A stretch of 56,754 nt of DNA from Lysobacter sp. ISL-50 (GCF_018612875.1 NZ_JAGGRI010000022.1:1-56754), one strand, 5' to 3'; positions 1 to 9,694 are shown, counted from the first letter of the stretch. Translations and numbers: made by a program. Notes: generated from the sequence alone by a model not told the origin.

Positions 1-18
1 GCGAAGATCATCAAGTGA
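1..18 (+). CDS. tuf: 3' end of upstream gene, probably elongation factor Tu (partial)
   Basis: The first five codons read A-K-I-I-K and are followed by TGA. An AKII ending fits the C-terminus of EF-Tu, and tuf commonly precedes rpsJ in proteobacteria. Only five residues are visible, so the identity rests mostly on gene order. The rest of the gene lies outside the window. Confidence 0.5.
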   Translation, partial: AKIIK

Positions 19-63
19 CGAACTGACCCGTGCGCGCCAAAGGCGCGCACGGCTTTGTCAGTT

Positions 64-95
64 CGTCATCCCCGCGAAGGCGGGGATCCAGAGAC
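64..95. repeat. REP-like palindrome, single copy (family A)
   Basis: A CGTCATCCCCGCGAAGGCGG core followed by GGATCCAGAG forms a short hairpin (CCCCGC/GCGGGG). It is the same family as the array at 52440-52915 and the copy near 41707. It lies just after the presumed tuf gene, the usual extragenic location for such elements. Confidence 0.75.
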
Positions 96-315
96 GAGGA
101 AGAAGCCCCGAAGTCCGGCGCCGCCCCTCATCGAAGGCCAAGATGCTCAAAGCGGCAATCCCCGGATCGCCGCCAGCAACAAAGAAACCCGCGACGGGCC
201 CAGCCCGTCGCCGGTTTTCTCAACCGCGGTCCCGCGACCGCGATTGAGAAAACCGGTAGTCCAAGTCCGGCCCGGAGAGGGCAGGGGCCGTATTCATCGT
301 CCAGGAGGCGGGTGC

Positions 316-345
316 TTGCACTCTCCGATCGGATGCATGTAGAAT
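316..345 (+). promoter_or_regulatory. Putative sigma70 promoter of the S10 operon
   Basis: TTGCAC (316-321) and TAGAAT (340-345) are separated by 18 bases. Both hexamers match sigma70 consensus at most positions. The site lies about 320 bases before rpsJ, which would leave a long untranslated leader. No transcription start has been mapped; the call rests on sequence alone. Confidence 0.55.
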
Positions 346-349
346 GCGC

Positions 350-667
350 GACCACCGTGCCACCCCTGTTTATTCCGGGGCGGCGCAACCAGCGAAATGA
401 GGAGCAGGATGCGCCTCGTATTCGCCAGACAGGGACATGTCGCACGGCAGCGCTCCATACGTTCTGGGCCCTCGGGCATCCAAAGAACGCTAAATGGAGC
501 CATTCGTGCGTTTTATTCCGTCTGGGCGGGCCGGGAAACCGGGCCGCCTTAGCTTTTCCAGGCAAGGAAGCTCCGGGGCGAGGGTGTTGCCCTGGAGTGT
601 TTGCGTTTTCGTGGGGTCGGCGCACCCAGAAGCCGTCCCGTCGCTCTTTTAACCAAGGAATTCCGTC
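350..667 (+). promoter_or_regulatory. Long 5' leader of the S10 operon with GAAA-capped hairpin
   Basis: This stretch of about 310 bases holds no supportable gene. It contains a hairpin at 525-548 (arms of ten bases with one G-G mismatch, GAAA tetraloop) followed by a short T-rich stretch. In gammaproteobacteria the S10 leader can mediate feedback by ribosomal protein L4. Whether this leader does so is inference. The rpsJ ribosome-binding site AAGGAA is at 655-660. Confidence 0.4.
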
Positions 668-979
<312 letters not shown>

Positions 980-989
980 GGCACCCACC

Positions 990-1646
990 ATGACCGCGAA
1001 GAAATATTCGTTGGGCATCGTCGGTCGCAAGGCCGGCATGAGCCGCTTCTTCACTGAAGACGGCAAGTCGGTTCCGGTGACCCTCATCGAAGCGACCCCG
1101 AACCGTATTACCCAGATCAAGACCACGGAAACCGACGGCTACAGCGCCGTGCAGGTGACCGTCGGCGTGCGCCGCGCGGCGCTCGTCAACAAGCCCGAAG
1201 CCGGTCACCTCGCCAAGGCGAAGGTCGAAGCAGGCCGCGGCTTGTGGGAACTGCGCGTGGAAGACGACAAGATCAACGCTTTCGAAGTGGGCGGCGAAAT
1301 CAAGGCCGACATCTTCGAAGTGGGCCAGATCGTCGACGTCCAGGGCATCACCAAGGGCAAGGGCTTCCAGGGCACGATCAAGCGCTGGAACTTCAGCATG
1401 GGCGATGCGACGCACGGTAACTCGCTGTCGCACCGCTCGCCGGGTTCGATCGGCCAGCGCCAGACGCCGGGTCGCGTTTTCCCGGGCAAGAAGATGTCCG
1501 GTCACATGGGCGCCGTCCAGCAGAGCACGCAGGGCCTGGAAGTGGTCAAGGTCGACGCCGAGCGCGGCTTGATCGCGATCAAGGGCGCCGTGCCGGGCGC
1601 TCCGGGCGGTGACGTGATCGTCCGCCCGTCGAGCAAGGGAGCATAA
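990..1646 (+). CDS. rplC: 50S ribosomal protein L3
   Basis: This 218-residue protein has L3 hallmarks: [10 protein letters not shown] near the N-terminus, the [19 protein letters not shown] segment, and the [16 protein letters not shown]...[15 protein letters not shown] loop that reaches toward the peptidyl transferase centre. L3 binds 23S rRNA early in 50S assembly. The second residue T and the glutamine in the SIGQ segment are normal for the family. It sits between rpsJ and rplD, with only two bases before rplD, so translation is probably coupled. Confidence 0.98.
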   Translation: MTAKKYSLGIVGRKAGMSRFFTEDGKSVPVTLIEATPNRITQIKTTETDGYSAVQVTVGVRRAALVNKPEAGHLAKAKVEAGRGLWELRVEDDKINAFEVGGEIKADIFEVGQIVDVQGITKGKGFQGTIKRWNFSMGDATHGNSLSHRSPGSIGQRQTPGRVFPGKKMSGHMGAVQQSTQGLEVVKVDAERGLIAIKGAVPGAPGGDVIVRPSSKGA

Positions 1647-1648
1647 CG

Positions 1649-2254
1649 ATGGAACTTGCCATCAACGGTAGCGACAAGAAGCTGTCGGTTTCCGACGCCA
1701 TCTTCGATCGCGAATTCAGCGAAGACCTGGTTCACCAGGTTGTTGTGGCCTACCGCAACGCGGGCCGCGCCGGCACCAAGGCGCAGAAGACGCGTTCGGA
1801 AGTCAACGGCACCACCAAGAAGTCGAAGAAGCAGAAGGGCGGCGGTGCGCGTCATGGCGCGCTGACGGCTCCGATCTTCGTCGGCGGCGGCGTGACCTTC
1901 GCGGCCAAGCCGCGCAGCTTCGCCCAGAAGGTGAACCGCAAGATGTACCGCGCGGCGATCGCCGCGATCCTGTCGGAGTTGAACCGCCAGGGCCGCATCA
2001 CCGTCGTCGAAAAGCTGGATATCGACTCGCCGAAGACCTCGGGCATGATCGCCATGCTGAAGTCGCTGGAAATGGGCCGTCGTCCGCTGCTCGTCACCGA
2101 GGAAGCGTCCGAGAATCTGTACCTCTCGGCCCGCAACCTGCCTTATGTGGAAGTCCGCGACGTGCAGGGACTCGATCCGGTGGCCCTCGTCGGCGCCGAT
2201 TCGATCGTGTTCACCGCCGATGCGGTCAAGAAGATCGAGGAGTGGCTGGCATGA
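1649..2254 (+). CDS. rplD: 50S ribosomal protein L4
   Basis: The 201-residue product has the L4 layout: a globular N-terminal part, the basic extended loop around [25 protein letters not shown] that lines the peptide exit tunnel, then the C-terminal domain ending EEWLA. L4 is an early 23S rRNA binder, and in enterobacteria it represses its own operon through the S10 leader. Whether that feedback operates here is unknown. The stop codon overlaps the rplW start (ATGA at 2251-2254). Confidence 0.97.
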   Translation: MELAINGSDKKLSVSDAIFDREFSEDLVHQVVVAYRNAGRAGTKAQKTRSEVNGTTKKSKKQKGGGARHGALTAPIFVGGGVTFAAKPRSFAQKVNRKMYRAAIAAILSELNRQGRITVVEKLDIDSPKTSGMIAMLKSLEMGRRPLLVTEEASENLYLSARNLPYVEVRDVQGLDPVALVGADSIVFTADAVKKIEEWLA

Positions 2255-2547
2255 ACGACGCCAAGCTCTACAGCATCATCCGCGCACCGCGCGTGTCCGA
2301 AAAGACCGCGCGTCTGCAGGAAGTCTCCAACCAATACGTCTTCGAAGTGGCGACGGACGCTACCAAGGCCGACATCAAAGTCGCCGTGGAAAAGCTGTTC
2401 GACGTGAAGGTCGAGGCTGTCAATGTGGTCAACGTGAAGGGCAAGCAGAAAGCCTTCAAGAACCGCATGGGCCGTCGCGCCGACTGGCGCAAGGCGTACG
2501 TGAAGCTGGCCGATGGCCAGTCGATCGACGTGATGGCCAAGGCCTGA
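2251..2547 (+). CDS. rplW: 50S ribosomal protein L23
   Basis: This is a 98-residue L23, recognised by [18 protein letters not shown] and the C-terminal basic loop [15 protein letters not shown]23 lies at the tunnel exit and docks trigger factor and SRP. I chose the ATG at 2251, which overlaps the rplD stop by four bases and has GAGGAG about nine bases upstream. The GTG at 2242 would add three residues and is too close to that motif. Confidence 0.96.
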   Translation: MNDAKLYSIIRAPRVSEKTARLQEVSNQYVFEVATDATKADIKVAVEKLFDVKVEAVNVVNVKGKQKAFKNRMGRRADWRKAYVKLADGQSIDVMAKA

Positions 2548-2557
2548 GGAAAGATCC

Positions 2558-3385
2558 ATGGCATTGATGACTTTCAAGCCCACTTCCGCCGGCCGCCGCA
2601 ATGCGGTCCGCGTCGTGACGCCGGGCCTGCATAAGGGCGCGCCGCACGCGGCGTTGGTCGAAAAGCAGAGCAAGAGCGGCGGCCGTAACCACCACGGTCG
2701 CATCACCACCCGTCATATCGGCGGTGGCCACAAGCAGCATTACCGCATCATCGACTTCAAGCGCGACAAGGAAGGCATTCCGGCGCGCGTGGAGCGGATC
2801 GAATACGATCCCAACCGCACCGCGCACATCGCGCTGCTGTGCTACGTCGATGGCGAGCGCCGTTACATCATCGCCCCCAAGGGCCTGAAGGACGGCGATC
2901 AGGTGATCGCGGGCCGCGACGCTCCGATCCGCGTCGGCAACACGCTGCCGCTCACCAACATCCCGGTCGGCTCCACGGTGCATTGCATCGAAATGAAGCC
3001 GGGCAAGGGTGCCCAGCTCGCCCGCGCCGCCGGCGCCGGCGTGCAGCTGGTCGCTCGCGAGCAGGGCTACGCCACGCTGCGTCTTCGCTCCGGCGAAATG
3101 CGCAAGGTGCCGGTCGAGTGCCGCGCCACCATCGGCGAAGTCGGCAACGACGAGCACAGCCTCGAGAAGCTCGGCAAGGCCGGCGCCAAGCGTTGGCGCG
3201 GTATCAAGCCGACCGTTCGCGGCGCGGCCATGAACCCCGTCGATCACCCGCACGGTGGTGGTGAGGCGAAGGCTGGCCAGGGCAACCCGCATCCGGTCAC
3301 CCCGTGGGGTGTTCCGACCAAGGGTTACAAGACGCGCAAGAACAAGCGCACCACGCAATTCATCGTGCGCGATCGCAGGGGTTAA
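2558..3385 (+). CDS. rplB: 50S ribosomal protein L2
   Basis: This 275-residue L2 carries the conserved blocks [36 protein letters not shown] and the C-terminal [18 protein letters not shown]. The histidine-rich C-terminal loop is needed for subunit association and peptidyl transfer. The length is typical of gammaproteobacteria. It starts at ATG after a GAGGAAAG ribosome-binding site and is followed six bases later by rpsS. Confidence 0.98.
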   Translation: MALMTFKPTSAGRRNAVRVVTPGLHKGAPHAALVEKQSKSGGRNHHGRITTRHIGGGHKQHYRIIDFKRDKEGIPARVERIEYDPNRTAHIALLCYVDGERRYIIAPKGLKDGDQVIAGRDAPIRVGNTLPLTNIPVGSTVHCIEMKPGKGAQLARAAGAGVQLVAREQGYATLRLRSGEMRKVPVECRATIGEVGNDEHSLEKLGKAGAKRWRGIKPTVRGAAMNPVDHPHGGGEAKAGQGNPHPVTPWGVPTKGYKTRKNKRTTQFIVRDRRG

Positions 3386-3391
3386 TCGGAC

Positions 3392-3661
3392 ATGGCACGT
3401 TCACTCAAGAAGGGCCCGTTCGTCGATCATCATCTGATGAAGAAGGTCGAAACCGCGGGCAACAACAAGAAGCCGATCAAGACCTGGTCGCGTCGTTCGA
3501 TGGTGCTGCCGGAAATGGTTGGCTTCACGATCGCCGTCCACAACGGCAAGAATCACATCCCGGTGCTGGTCAACGAAAACATGGTTGGCCACAAACTTGG
3601 CGAGTTCGCTTTGACCCGTACGTTCAAGGGTCACGGCGGCGACAAGAAGTCGGGCAAGTAA
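3392..3661 (+). CDS. rpsS: 30S ribosomal protein S19
   Basis: The 89-residue product is S19 over its whole length: it begins [18 protein letters not shown] and includes [20 protein letters not shown] and [21 protein letters not shown]19 lies in the 30S head next to S13 and contacts the A-site tRNA region. It is tightly packed between rplB and rplV, and its stop at 3659-3661 shares the final A with the AGGAG used by rplV. Confidence 0.98.
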   Translation: MARSLKKGPFVDHHLMKKVETAGNNKKPIKTWSRRSMVLPEMVGFTIAVHNGKNHIPVLVNENMVGHKLGEFALTRTFKGHGGDKKSGK

Positions 3662-3671
3662 GGAGATGACT

Positions 3672-4007
3672 ATGGAAGCGAAAGCCATCCTGCGCACCGC
3701 GCGCATCTCCCCGCAGAAGGCCCGCCTGGTCGCTGACCAGGTGCGCGGTCTGTCCGCTGAGCGCGCCGTCAACCTGCTGAAGTTTTCGGACAAGAAGGCA
3801 GCTGCACTGATCCGCAAGGTCGTGGAGTCCGCCATCGCCAACGCCGAGAACAACCAGGGCGCCGACATCGACGAGCTCAAGGTCAAGACCATCATGGTGG
3901 ACGAGGGTCCCGCACTGAAGCGCTTTATGGCTCGTGCGAAAGGCCGCGGCACCCGCATCCTCAAGCGCACCAGCCACATCACTGTGGTTGTGGGCGCGGG
4001 CAAGTAA
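3672..4007 (+). CDS. rplV: 50S ribosomal protein L22
   Basis: L22 of 111 residues, starting [20 protein letters not shown] and including [23 protein letters not shown], the beta-hairpin that extends into the exit tunnel and is a known site of macrolide-resistance changes. Two ATGs are possible. The one at 3666 abuts the AGGAG at 3661-3665, whereas the one at 3672 has proper spacing of six bases, so I chose it. No alteration in the tunnel loop is apparent by eye. Confidence 0.95.
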   Translation: MEAKAILRTARISPQKARLVADQVRGLSAERAVNLLKFSDKKAAALIRKVVESAIANAENNQGADIDELKVKTIMVDEGPALKRFMARAKGRGTRILKRTSHITVVVGAGK

Positions 4008-4021
4008 GGCGGAGTCAGACA

Positions 4022-4765
4022 ATGGGTCATAAAGTTCATCCGACCGGAATCCGCCTGGGCATCGCCAAGGACTGGAATTCCAAGTGGTTCGCCAACAAGA
4101 AGCAGTACGCCGAGTACCTGGCGGCTGACCTGAAGGTTCGCGAAATGCTTCGCAAGAAGCTGGCTCAGGCCGGCATCTCGAAGATCTTCATCGAACGTCC
4201 GGCGAACAACGCCCGCGTGACGATCCACACCGCCCGTCCGGGCGTGGTGATCGGCAAGCGCGGCGAGGACATCGAGAAGCTGCGTAAGGAAGTCAGCGCG
4301 CTGATGGGCGTTCCGGCGCACATCAACGTGACCGAGGTCCGCAAGCCGGAACTCGACGCGCAGCTCGTCGCCGAGTCGATCGCTCAGCAGCTGGAACGCC
4401 GCATCATGTTCCGCCGCGCCATGAAGCGCGCGGTCGGCAACGCGATGCGCCTGGGTGCCCTGGGCATCAAGGTCAACGTCGCCGGCCGTCTCAACGGCGC
4501 CGAAATCGCGCGTTCGGAGTGGTACCGCGAAGGTCGCGTGCCGCTGCACACGCTGCGTGCCGACATCGACTATGGCTTCGCTGAAGCCAAGACGACCTAC
4601 GGCATCATCGGCATCAAGACCTGGATCTATAAGGGCGAAGTGTTCGACTTCTCCCAGGTGGGCCAGGAGAAGCAGGACGATTCGCCGCGCAGCGATCGTG
4701 GTGACCGCGGCGACCGCGGTGATCGTAACGACCGTCCGGGCCGTCCTGCCCGCGAACAGAGGTAA
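4022..4765 (+). CDS. rpsC: 30S ribosomal protein S3 with Asp-Arg-Gly repeat tail
   Basis: This 247-residue S3 has the KH domain ([20 protein letters not shown], about residues 73-92) and the C-terminal domain ([31 protein letters not shown]). S3 forms the mRNA entry site with S4 and S5. After the conserved end near residue 217 comes an unusual tail with [10 protein letters not shown] repeats (about residues 226-235) and then an Arg/Pro-rich end. E. coli S3 is 233 residues long, so the tail is mostly a lineage extension. The function of the tail is unknown. Confidence 0.97.
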   Translation: MGHKVHPTGIRLGIAKDWNSKWFANKKQYAEYLAADLKVREMLRKKLAQAGISKIFIERPANNARVTIHTARPGVVIGKRGEDIEKLRKEVSALMGVPAHINVTEVRKPELDAQLVAESIAQQLERRIMFRRAMKRAVGNAMRLGALGIKVNVAGRLNGAEIARSEWYREGRVPLHTLRADIDYGFAEAKTTYGIIGIKTWIYKGEVFDFSQVGQEKQDDSPRSDRGDRGDRGDRNDRPGRPAREQR

Positions 4766-4771
4766 TCCGTC

Positions 4772-5185
4772 ATGTTGCAACCCAAGCGAACCAAGTACCG
4801 CAAGGTACACAAGGGCCGCAATGATGGCCTGAGCTGGAGCGGCAACGCCGTCAGCTTCGGCGAATACGGCCTCAAGGCAACCGCGCACGGTCAGCTGACC
4901 GCGCGCCAGATCGAGGCGGCCCGCCGTTCGATCAGCCGTTACGTCAAGCGTGGCGGCAAGATGTGGATCCGCGTGTTCCCGGACAAGCCGATCACCAAGA
5001 AGCCGATTGAAGTCCGAATGGGCTCCGGTAAGGGCAACGTCGAGTACTGGGTCGCTCAGATCCAGCCTGGTCGCATGATTTACGAGATCGAAGGCGTGGC
5101 TGAAGACGTGGCGCGCGAAGCGTTCCGTCTGGCCGCGGCCAAGCTCTCGGTGACCACCACTTTCGTTACCCGGACGGTGCGCTAA
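4772..5185 (+). CDS. rplP: 50S ribosomal protein L16
   Basis: This 137-residue L16 contains [44 protein letters not shown] and [14 protein letters not shown]16 organises the A-site region of the 50S subunit and contacts tRNA. The arginine in the GRM loop that is hydroxylated by RoxA/YcfD-type enzymes in other bacteria appears preserved (PGRMIYE). The last base of its TAA stop is the first base of the rpmC ATG (TAATG), which implies coupled translation. Confidence 0.98.
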   Translation: MLQPKRTKYRKVHKGRNDGLSWSGNAVSFGEYGLKATAHGQLTARQIEAARRSISRYVKRGGKMWIRVFPDKPITKKPIEVRMGSGKGNVEYWVAQIQPGRMIYEIEGVAEDVAREAFRLAAAKLSVTTTFVTRTVR

Positions 5186-5370
5186 TGGAACTCAAGCAAC
5201 TTCGTCAGAAGTCGGCCGATGAGCTCAAGGCTCATCTGGTCGAGCTGCATAAGGAGAGCTTCGCTCTGCGCATGCAGAAGGCCACCGGCCAGCTGGCCAA
5301 GACCCACGAACCCCGCCGCGTGAAGCGCGAGATTGCTCGCGTGAACATGCTGCTGGGCGAGAAGAAGTAA
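5185..5370 (+). CDS. rpmC: 50S ribosomal protein L29
   Basis: A 61-residue L29 beginning [18 protein letters not shown] and containing the family signature [19 protein letters not shown]. It is two helices that sit near the tunnel exit beside L23. The length and position between L16 and S17 are canonical. The start codon overlaps the rplP stop by one base. Confidence 0.98.
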   Translation: MELKQLRQKSADELKAHLVELHKESFALRMQKATGQLAKTHEPRRVKREIARVNMLLGEKK

Positions 5371-5379
5371 GGACCCGCC

Positions 5380-5649
5380 ATGACCGACAACAATACAGAC
5401 AAGGCGCTGCGCACGGTTGAAGGCCGGGTCGTCAGCAACAAGATGGACAAGACCGTCACCGTGCTGGTCGAGCGTCAGGTCAAGCACGCGCTGTACGGCA
5501 AGTACATCCGTCGCTCGACCAAGCTCCACGCCCACGACGCCGATAACGCCTGCAAAGAAGGCGACATCGTGCGGGTGAAGGAAATTGCTCCGATGTCCAA
5601 GACCAAGAACTGGAGCGTGGTTGAAATCGTCAGCCGCGCGGCCGTCTAA
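5380..5649 (+). CDS. rpsQ: 30S ribosomal protein S17
   Basis: An 89-residue S17 with the OB-fold signature [19 protein letters not shown] and the C-terminal [14 protein letters not shown]. It binds the 5' domain of 16S rRNA early in assembly. The ATG lies after AAGGAC and is followed, after a 14-base gap with a strong AGGAGG, by rplN. Nothing unusual is visible. Confidence 0.97.
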   Translation: MTDNNTDKALRTVEGRVVSNKMDKTVTVLVERQVKHALYGKYIRRSTKLHAHDADNACKEGDIVRVKEIAPMSKTKNWSVVEIVSRAAV

Positions 5650-5663
5650 GAGGAGGCTGAACC

Positions 5664-6032
5664 ATGATCCAGATGCAAAGCTACCTCGGCGTTGCCGACA
5701 ACTCCGGTGCTAAGGAAGTGATGTGCATCAAGGTGCTCGGCGGCTCCAAGCGCCGTTACGCGCACATTGGCGACATCATCAAGGTCACCGTGAAAGACGC
5801 GATCCCGCGCGGCAAGGTCAAGAAGGGCGACGTCTACGACGCCGTCGTGGTCCGCACCCGCAAGGGTGTGCGCCGTCCGGACGGCTCGCTGATCCGCTTC
5901 GATGGCAACGCTGCGGTGTTGCTCAACAACAAGCATGAGCCGATCGGCACCCGTATCTTCGGACCCGTGACTCGCGAGCTTCGCTCGGAGAAGTTCATGA
6001 AGATCGTCTCGCTCGCGCCTGAAGTGCTCTGA
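5664..6032 (+). CDS. rplN: 50S ribosomal protein L14
   Basis: This 122-residue protein starts [20 protein letters not shown] and contains the L14 signature around [20 protein letters not shown] and [18 protein letters not shown]-like text (here [18 protein letters not shown]). L14 lies at the subunit interface and forms bridge B8 with 16S rRNA. It has one of the best ribosome-binding sites in the operon (AGGAGG, eight bases before ATG). The length is standard. Confidence 0.98.
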   Translation: MIQMQSYLGVADNSGAKEVMCIKVLGGSKRRYAHIGDIIKVTVKDAIPRGKVKKGDVYDAVVVRTRKGVRRPDGSLIRFDGNAAVLLNNKHEPIGTRIFGPVTRELRSEKFMKIVSLAPEVL

Positions 6033-6048
6033 GCAGAGGAACTAGACC

Positions 6049-6363
6049 ATGAACCGTATCAAGAAGGGCGATCAAGTGATCGTCACCGCCGGCAAGGACA
6101 AGGGCAAGAAGGGCGATGTGGTGCGCGTGCTCGGCGACAAGGTCGTCGTGTCGAACATCAACATCATCAAGCGCCACACCAAGCCGAATCCGCAGGCCAA
6201 CCAGCCGGGCGGCGTGATCGAGCGCGAAGCGCCGATTCACATTTCCAACGTCATGCTGTTCAACCCTGCCACCGGCAAGGGCGAACGCATCGGTTTCAAG
6301 ATGCTGGAGGATGGACGCAAACTGCGTGTGTTCCGCTCCAGTGGTGAGGCGGTTGACGCCTGA
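6049..6363 (+). CDS. rplX: 50S ribosomal protein L24
   Basis: A 104-residue L24 with the N-terminal KOW motif ([20 protein letters not shown], about residues 4-23) and the [11 protein letters not shown] segment. L24 is an assembly initiator that binds the 5' end of 23S rRNA near the tunnel exit. It is placed between rplN and rplE as in all spc operons. The C-terminal end GEAVDA is a little unlike enterobacterial L24 but within normal variation. Confidence 0.97.
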   Translation: MNRIKKGDQVIVTAGKDKGKKGDVVRVLGDKVVVSNINIIKRHTKPNPQANQPGGVIEREAPIHISNVMLFNPATGKGERIGFKMLEDGRKLRVFRSSGEAVDA

Positions 6364-6374
6364 GGAATGCTGAA

Positions 6375-6917
6375 ATGACCACCCGGCTCGAAGAGTTTTA
6401 CAAGAAAGAAGTGGTTCCGTCGCTGACCGAAAAGTTCGGCTACAAGAACCCGATGGAAGTGCCGCGCCTCGTCAAGATCACGCTGAACATGGGCGTGGGC
6501 GAAGCGGCCACCAACAAGAAGATCCTGGAAAATGCCGTCGCCGACATGACCAAGATCGCCGGCCAGAAGCCGATCGTGACCAAGTCCCGCGTGTCGGTGG
6601 CTTCGTTCAAGATCCGCGACGGCTGGCCGATCGGCGCCAAGGTCACCCTGCGCCGCGCCAAGATGTACGAGTTCCTGGACCGCCTGGTCAACATCTCGTT
6701 GCCGCGCGTGCGCGACTTCCGTGGTGTCTCCGGCCGTTCGTTCGACGGCCGTGGCAACTACAACATGGGCGTCAAGGAGCAGATCATCTTCCCGGAAATC
6801 GATTTCGACCAGGTTGACGCCCTGCGCGGCATGGACATCGCGATCACCACGACCGCGAAGACCGACGCCGAGGCGAAAGCCCTGCTCGAAGCCTTCCGCT
6901 TCCCGTTCCGCAACTGA
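6375..6917 (+). CDS. rplE: 50S ribosomal protein L5
   Basis: This 180-residue L5 contains [13 protein letters not shown]-like text ([20 protein letters not shown]), [18 protein letters not shown], the [20 protein letters not shown] block and the C-terminal [22 protein letters not shown]5 binds 5S rRNA with L18 in the central protuberance. The ATG follows TGAGGAATGCTGAA. Length and position are canonical. Confidence 0.98.
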   Translation: MTTRLEEFYKKEVVPSLTEKFGYKNPMEVPRLVKITLNMGVGEAATNKKILENAVADMTKIAGQKPIVTKSRVSVASFKIRDGWPIGAKVTLRRAKMYEFLDRLVNISLPRVRDFRGVSGRSFDGRGNYNMGVKEQIIFPEIDFDQVDALRGMDIAITTTAKTDAEAKALLEAFRFPFRN

Positions 6918-6932
6918 GTCTAGGATTGAACT

Positions 6933-7238
6933 ATGGCTAAGACTTCCATGATCAACCGCGACATCAAGCGGACCAAGCTGGTGAAGAAGTACGCCGGCAA
7001 GCGCGATGCGTTGAAGAAGATCATCTCCAGCGACAGCGCTTCGTACGAAGACAAGGCCGAGGCGGTCATCAAGTTGCAGAAGCTGCCGCGCGACTCGTCG
7101 CCGAGCCGCCAGCGCAACCGTTGCGCCCTGACCGGTCGTTCGCGCGGCGTCTACAAGAAGTTCGGCCTGGGCCGCAACAAGCTGCGCGAAGCCACCATGC
7201 GCGGCGACGTGCCGGGCCTGCGCAAGGCAAGCTGGTAA
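6933..7238 (+). CDS. rpsN: 30S ribosomal protein S14
   Basis: This 101-residue S14 starts [20 protein letters not shown] and ends in [36 protein letters not shown]. It is the zinc-independent long form: the C-x2-C pairs of the short zinc-binding form are absent and only one Cys remains in the RCALTGR segment. The gene is followed by a 145-base gap with a strong hairpin before rpsH, unlike the tight spacing of the preceding genes. Confidence 0.97.
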   Translation: MAKTSMINRDIKRTKLVKKYAGKRDALKKIISSDSASYEDKAEAVIKLQKLPRDSSPSRQRNRCALTGRSRGVYKKFGLGRNKLREATMRGDVPGLRKASW

Positions 7239-7272
7239 ATCTCTGGTACTATTACCGGCTTTCCCGGTTCCA

Positions 7273-7298
7273 CCGCCGCGGCCCTCGGGCCGCGGCGG
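7273..7298. promoter_or_regulatory. Intra-operon hairpin between rpsN and rpsH
   Basis: A perfect 12-base inverted repeat (CCGCCGCGGCCC at 7273-7284, its complement at 7287-7298) leaves room for only a tiny loop, so about 11 pairs would form. No T-run follows. It could slow RNases or act as an attenuator or processing site. No specific function can be read from sequence. Confidence 0.6.
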
Positions 7299-7383
7299 CG
7301 TTGTTGAAGCAACGTAACTAGCTGTATCTATTACTGAAATTCGCAATCCCGCGGATATCGGTGCTACTCATAGGTGATATTCA

Positions 7384-7782
7384 ATGAGCATGACTGATCC
7401 CATCGCCGACATGCTGGTCCGCATCAAGAATGCGGCCGCTGTGCGCAAGCAGACGGTGAAAATGCCGTCGTCCAAGGTCAAGGTGGCTATCGCCGCCGTG
7501 CTGAAGGACGAGGGTTACATCCTGGATTCGCGCGTGACCGAAGTCGGTCCGGGCAAGTCCGAACTCGAAATCTCGCTGAAGTACTACGAAGGCAAGCCGG
7601 TGATCGAGCGCCTCCAGCGCTACTCCCGTTCGGGCCTACGCCAGTACCGCGGCAAAGACGGGTTGCCCAAGGTCCTCGGCGGCCTGGGTATCGCCATCAT
7701 CTCCACCTCCAAGGGCATCATGACTGACGCCCAGGCGCGCCAGCAGGGCGTCGGTGGTGAAGTCCTGTGCTTCGTGGCCTAA
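7384..7782 (+). CDS. rpsH: 30S ribosomal protein S8
   Basis: A 132-residue S8 starting [17 protein letters not shown] and ending in [27 protein letters not shown], both family signatures. S8 binds the central domain of 16S rRNA, and in E. coli it represses the spc operon by binding near the L5 start. Whether that regulation is conserved is not visible. Its upstream gap (7239-7383) is unusually long for an internal spc gene. Confidence 0.98.
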   Translation: MSMTDPIADMLVRIKNAAAVRKQTVKMPSSKVKVAIAAVLKDEGYILDSRVTEVGPGKSELEISLKYYEGKPVIERLQRYSRSGLRQYRGKDGLPKVLGGLGIAIISTSKGIMTDAQARQQGVGGEVLCFVA

Positions 7783-7796
7783 GGGAGTAATCAGAC

Positions 7797-8324
7797 ATGT
7801 CCCGAGTTGCCAAGAAGCCGATCGCTCTCCCGAAGGGCGTCGAAATCAACATCCAGGCCGACACGATCGTCGCCAAGGGCCCGAAGGGCTCGCTGTCGAT
7901 CGGTAAGCCCGCCGCCATCAATCTGAAGGTCGAGAACGGCGAAGCCCTGTTCACGACCGAAGACGCGGCGCTGATCCCGCTGACCGGCACCCTGCGCGCC
8001 ATCCTCGCCAACATGGTGAAGGGCGTGTCGGAAGGCTTCGAGCGCAAGCTCGAGCTGGTCGGCGTCGGTTACCGCGCCTCGATGCAGGGCAGCGACCTGA
8101 ATCTGGCCCTGGGTTTCTCCCATCCGGTTCTGTTCAAGGCCCCGGAAGGCATCACCATCGCGACCCCCACCCAGACCGAAATCCTGGTCCAGGGCGCGGA
8201 CAAGCAGCGCGTCGGTGAAGTCGCCGCCAAGATTCGCGGTTTCCGTCCGCCGGAGCCCTACAAGGGCAAGGGCGTGAAGTACGCCGGCGAAGTCATCATC
8301 CGTAAGGAAGCCAAGAAGGCCTAA
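7797..8324 (+). CDS. rplF: 50S ribosomal protein L6
   Basis: This 175-residue L6 has the two duplicated RNA-binding-fold halves and the C-terminal signature [23 protein letters not shown]. It binds 23S rRNA near the sarcin-ricin loop. It starts [17 protein letters not shown] after TAAGGGAG. A GC-rich hairpin (8334-8353) lies ten bases after the stop, before rplR. Confidence 0.98.
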   Translation: MSRVAKKPIALPKGVEINIQADTIVAKGPKGSLSIGKPAAINLKVENGEALFTTEDAALIPLTGTLRAILANMVKGVSEGFERKLELVGVGYRASMQGSDLNLALGFSHPVLFKAPEGITIATPTQTEILVQGADKQRVGEVAAKIRGFRPPEPYKGKGVKYAGEVIIRKEAKKA

Positions 8325-8333
8325 CGGGTAGGG

Positions 8334-8353
8334 CGCCGGTCCTAGGGCCGGCG
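8334..8353. promoter_or_regulatory. Hairpin between rplF and rplR
   Basis: CGCCGGTCC (8334-8342) can pair with GGGCCGGCG (8345-8353) with one G-U pair and a very short loop. No T-run follows, so it is not a standard terminator. It is one of several hairpins in gaps of this ribosomal cluster. Confidence 0.5.
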
Positions 8354-8390
8354 TCAAAACACCAAGCTTTCAGCTTTCGGAGATCAGAAC

Positions 8391-8744
8391 ATGAACAAGA
8401 ACATCGCTCGTCTGCGTCGCGCCAAGTCGACCCGCTCGCACATCCGCAATCTCGGCGTCGCCCGTCTGACCGTGCTTCGCACCGGTCAGCACCTGTACGC
8501 CCAGGTCTTCACCGCCGACGGTTCCAAGGTCCTGGCCACGGCTTCGACCGTGCAGGCCGACGTCAAGGAAGGCCTGAAGAACGGCAAGAACGCCGAAGCC
8601 GCCGTCAAGGTCGGCAAGCTGATCGCCGAGCGCGCCAAGGCCGCGGGCATCGAGAAGGTCGCTTTCGACCGCTCGGGCTACCGCTACCACGGCCGCATCA
8701 AGGCGCTGGCCGATGCCGCGCGCGAAGGCGGTCTGCAGTTCTAA
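8391..8744 (+). CDS. rplR: 50S ribosomal protein L18
   Basis: A 117-residue L18 that starts [18 protein letters not shown] and contains [16 protein letters not shown] and the C-terminal [26 protein letters not shown]. It binds 5S rRNA with L5. The ATG follows a CGGAGATC ribosome-binding site. A gap of about 200 bases with a hairpin separates it from rpsE, which is unusually long for these two genes. Confidence 0.98.
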   Translation: MNKNIARLRRAKSTRSHIRNLGVARLTVLRTGQHLYAQVFTADGSKVLATASTVQADVKEGLKNGKNAEAAVKVGKLIAERAKAAGIEKVAFDRSGYRYHGRIKALADAAREGGLQF

Positions 8745-8778
8745 TACGGCTTGCCGTATTCAGACTGATATCAGGCTT

Positions 8779-8809
8779 GAAAGCGTGGAGATTCGTCTCC
8801 ACGCCTTTC
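8779..8809 (+). terminator. TTCG-capped hairpin between rplR and rpsE (attenuator or processing site)
   Basis: GCGTGGAGA (8783-8791) pairs perfectly with TCTCCACGC (8796-8804) across a UUCG tetraloop; flanking GAAA and TTTC extend the stem with one bulged C. Only a short CTTTC follows, so termination would be partial at best. UUCG-capped stems are very stable. In an essential operon it probably reduces or processes the transcript rather than ending it; that is inference. Confidence 0.5.
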
Positions 8810-8945
8810 GCATCGAACAGCTTCACCCGCCGACACGGGTTTGTGTCGGGCGCTTTGGCGGATTCCTGCCACTGCGCGGCACCCGAATCACTTCACAATC
8901 ATAAGCGGCCACGCCGCAAATCCCTTTAATCAAAGAGACATCGAA

Positions 8946-9485
8946 ATGGCAGACGATAGAGCCCCGCGGGGCCGCGACCGTGATCGCAACCGCGAAGAGA
9001 TCGACGACGGCATGATCGAAAAGCTGATCGCGGTCAACCGCGTCAGCAAGACCGTCAAGGGCGGTCGCCAGTTCACCTTCACCGCGTTGACGGTGGTCGG
9101 CGACGGCAACGGCAAGGTCGGCTTCGGTTACGGCAAGGCGCGCGAAGTGCCGGTCGCGATCCAGAAGTCGATGGAATACGCCCGCAAGGCGATGAACAAC
9201 GTGGACCTCAATGGCGGCACCTTGTGGCATGCCGTGAAGTCCGGCCATGGCGCGGCGCATGTGTACATGCAGCCTGCCTCGGAAGGTACCGGCGTGATCG
9301 CCGGCGGCGCGATGCGCGCCGTGCTCGAAGCGGTCGGCGTCAAGAACGTGTTGGCCAAGGCCACCGGTTCGCGCAACCCGATCAACCTGGTTCGCGCCAC
9401 GCTGAAGGGTCTGACCGGCATGCATTCGCCGGCCAAGATCGCGGCCAAGCGCGGCAAGAAGGTGGAGGATCTCAACCATGGCTAA
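8946..9485 (+). CDS. rpsE: 30S ribosomal protein S5
   Basis: This 179-residue S5 has the dsRBD-like N-terminal domain ([38 protein letters not shown]) and the C-terminal domain ending [16 protein letters not shown]. It contributes to accuracy and mRNA helicase activity at the entry site. I used the ATG at 8946. The frame stays open upstream but that sequence is not S5-like. The first 20 residues are a charged Arg/Asp-rich extension. The last eight bases overlap rpmD. Confidence 0.97.
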   Translation: MADDRAPRGRDRDRNREEIDDGMIEKLIAVNRVSKTVKGGRQFTFTALTVVGDGNGKVGFGYGKAREVPVAIQKSMEYARKAMNNVDLNGGTLWHAVKSGHGAAHVYMQPASEGTGVIAGGAMRAVLEAVGVKNVLAKATGSRNPINLVRATLKGLTGMHSPAKIAAKRGKKVEDLNHG

Positions 9486-9684
9486 GGCTGCTAACAAGCC
9501 CGTCGAGGGCGGCACCGTCACGGTGCGCCTGGTCAAGGGTCTGCGTGGCTGTCAGTCGCGTCACCGCCTGTCGGTGAAGGCGCTCGGCCTGAACAAGCTC
9601 AACGACGTGCGGACGCTGAAAGACAGCCCGCAGGTTCGTGGCCTGATCAATACGGTCCACTACCTGGTTCAGGTCGAGGGCTAA
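9478..9684 (+). CDS. rpmD: 50S ribosomal protein L30
   Basis: A 68-residue L30 containing [20 protein letters not shown] and [20 protein letters not shown]. It binds the 23S/5S region. The ATG lies inside the end of rpsE, with GGAGG-like sequence (GTGGAGGATC) upstream, so its start is coupled to S5 translation. The short N-terminal extension compared with E. coli L30 is typical of xanthomonads as far as I know. Confidence 0.96.
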   Translation: MAKAANKPVEGGTVTVRLVKGLRGCQSRHRLSVKALGLNKLNDVRTLKDSPQVRGLINTVHYLVQVEG

Positions 9685-9694
9685 GGAGAACATC

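Noticed and set aside
2242-2250. GTG start for rplW
   Set aside because: It would sit too close to the ribosome-binding site. The ATG at 2251 overlaps the rplD stop and matches the family length.
3401-4888. Long open frames opposite the ribosomal genes
   Set aside because: They are antisense shadows in GC-rich DNA. The + strand carries unmistakable ribosomal proteins.
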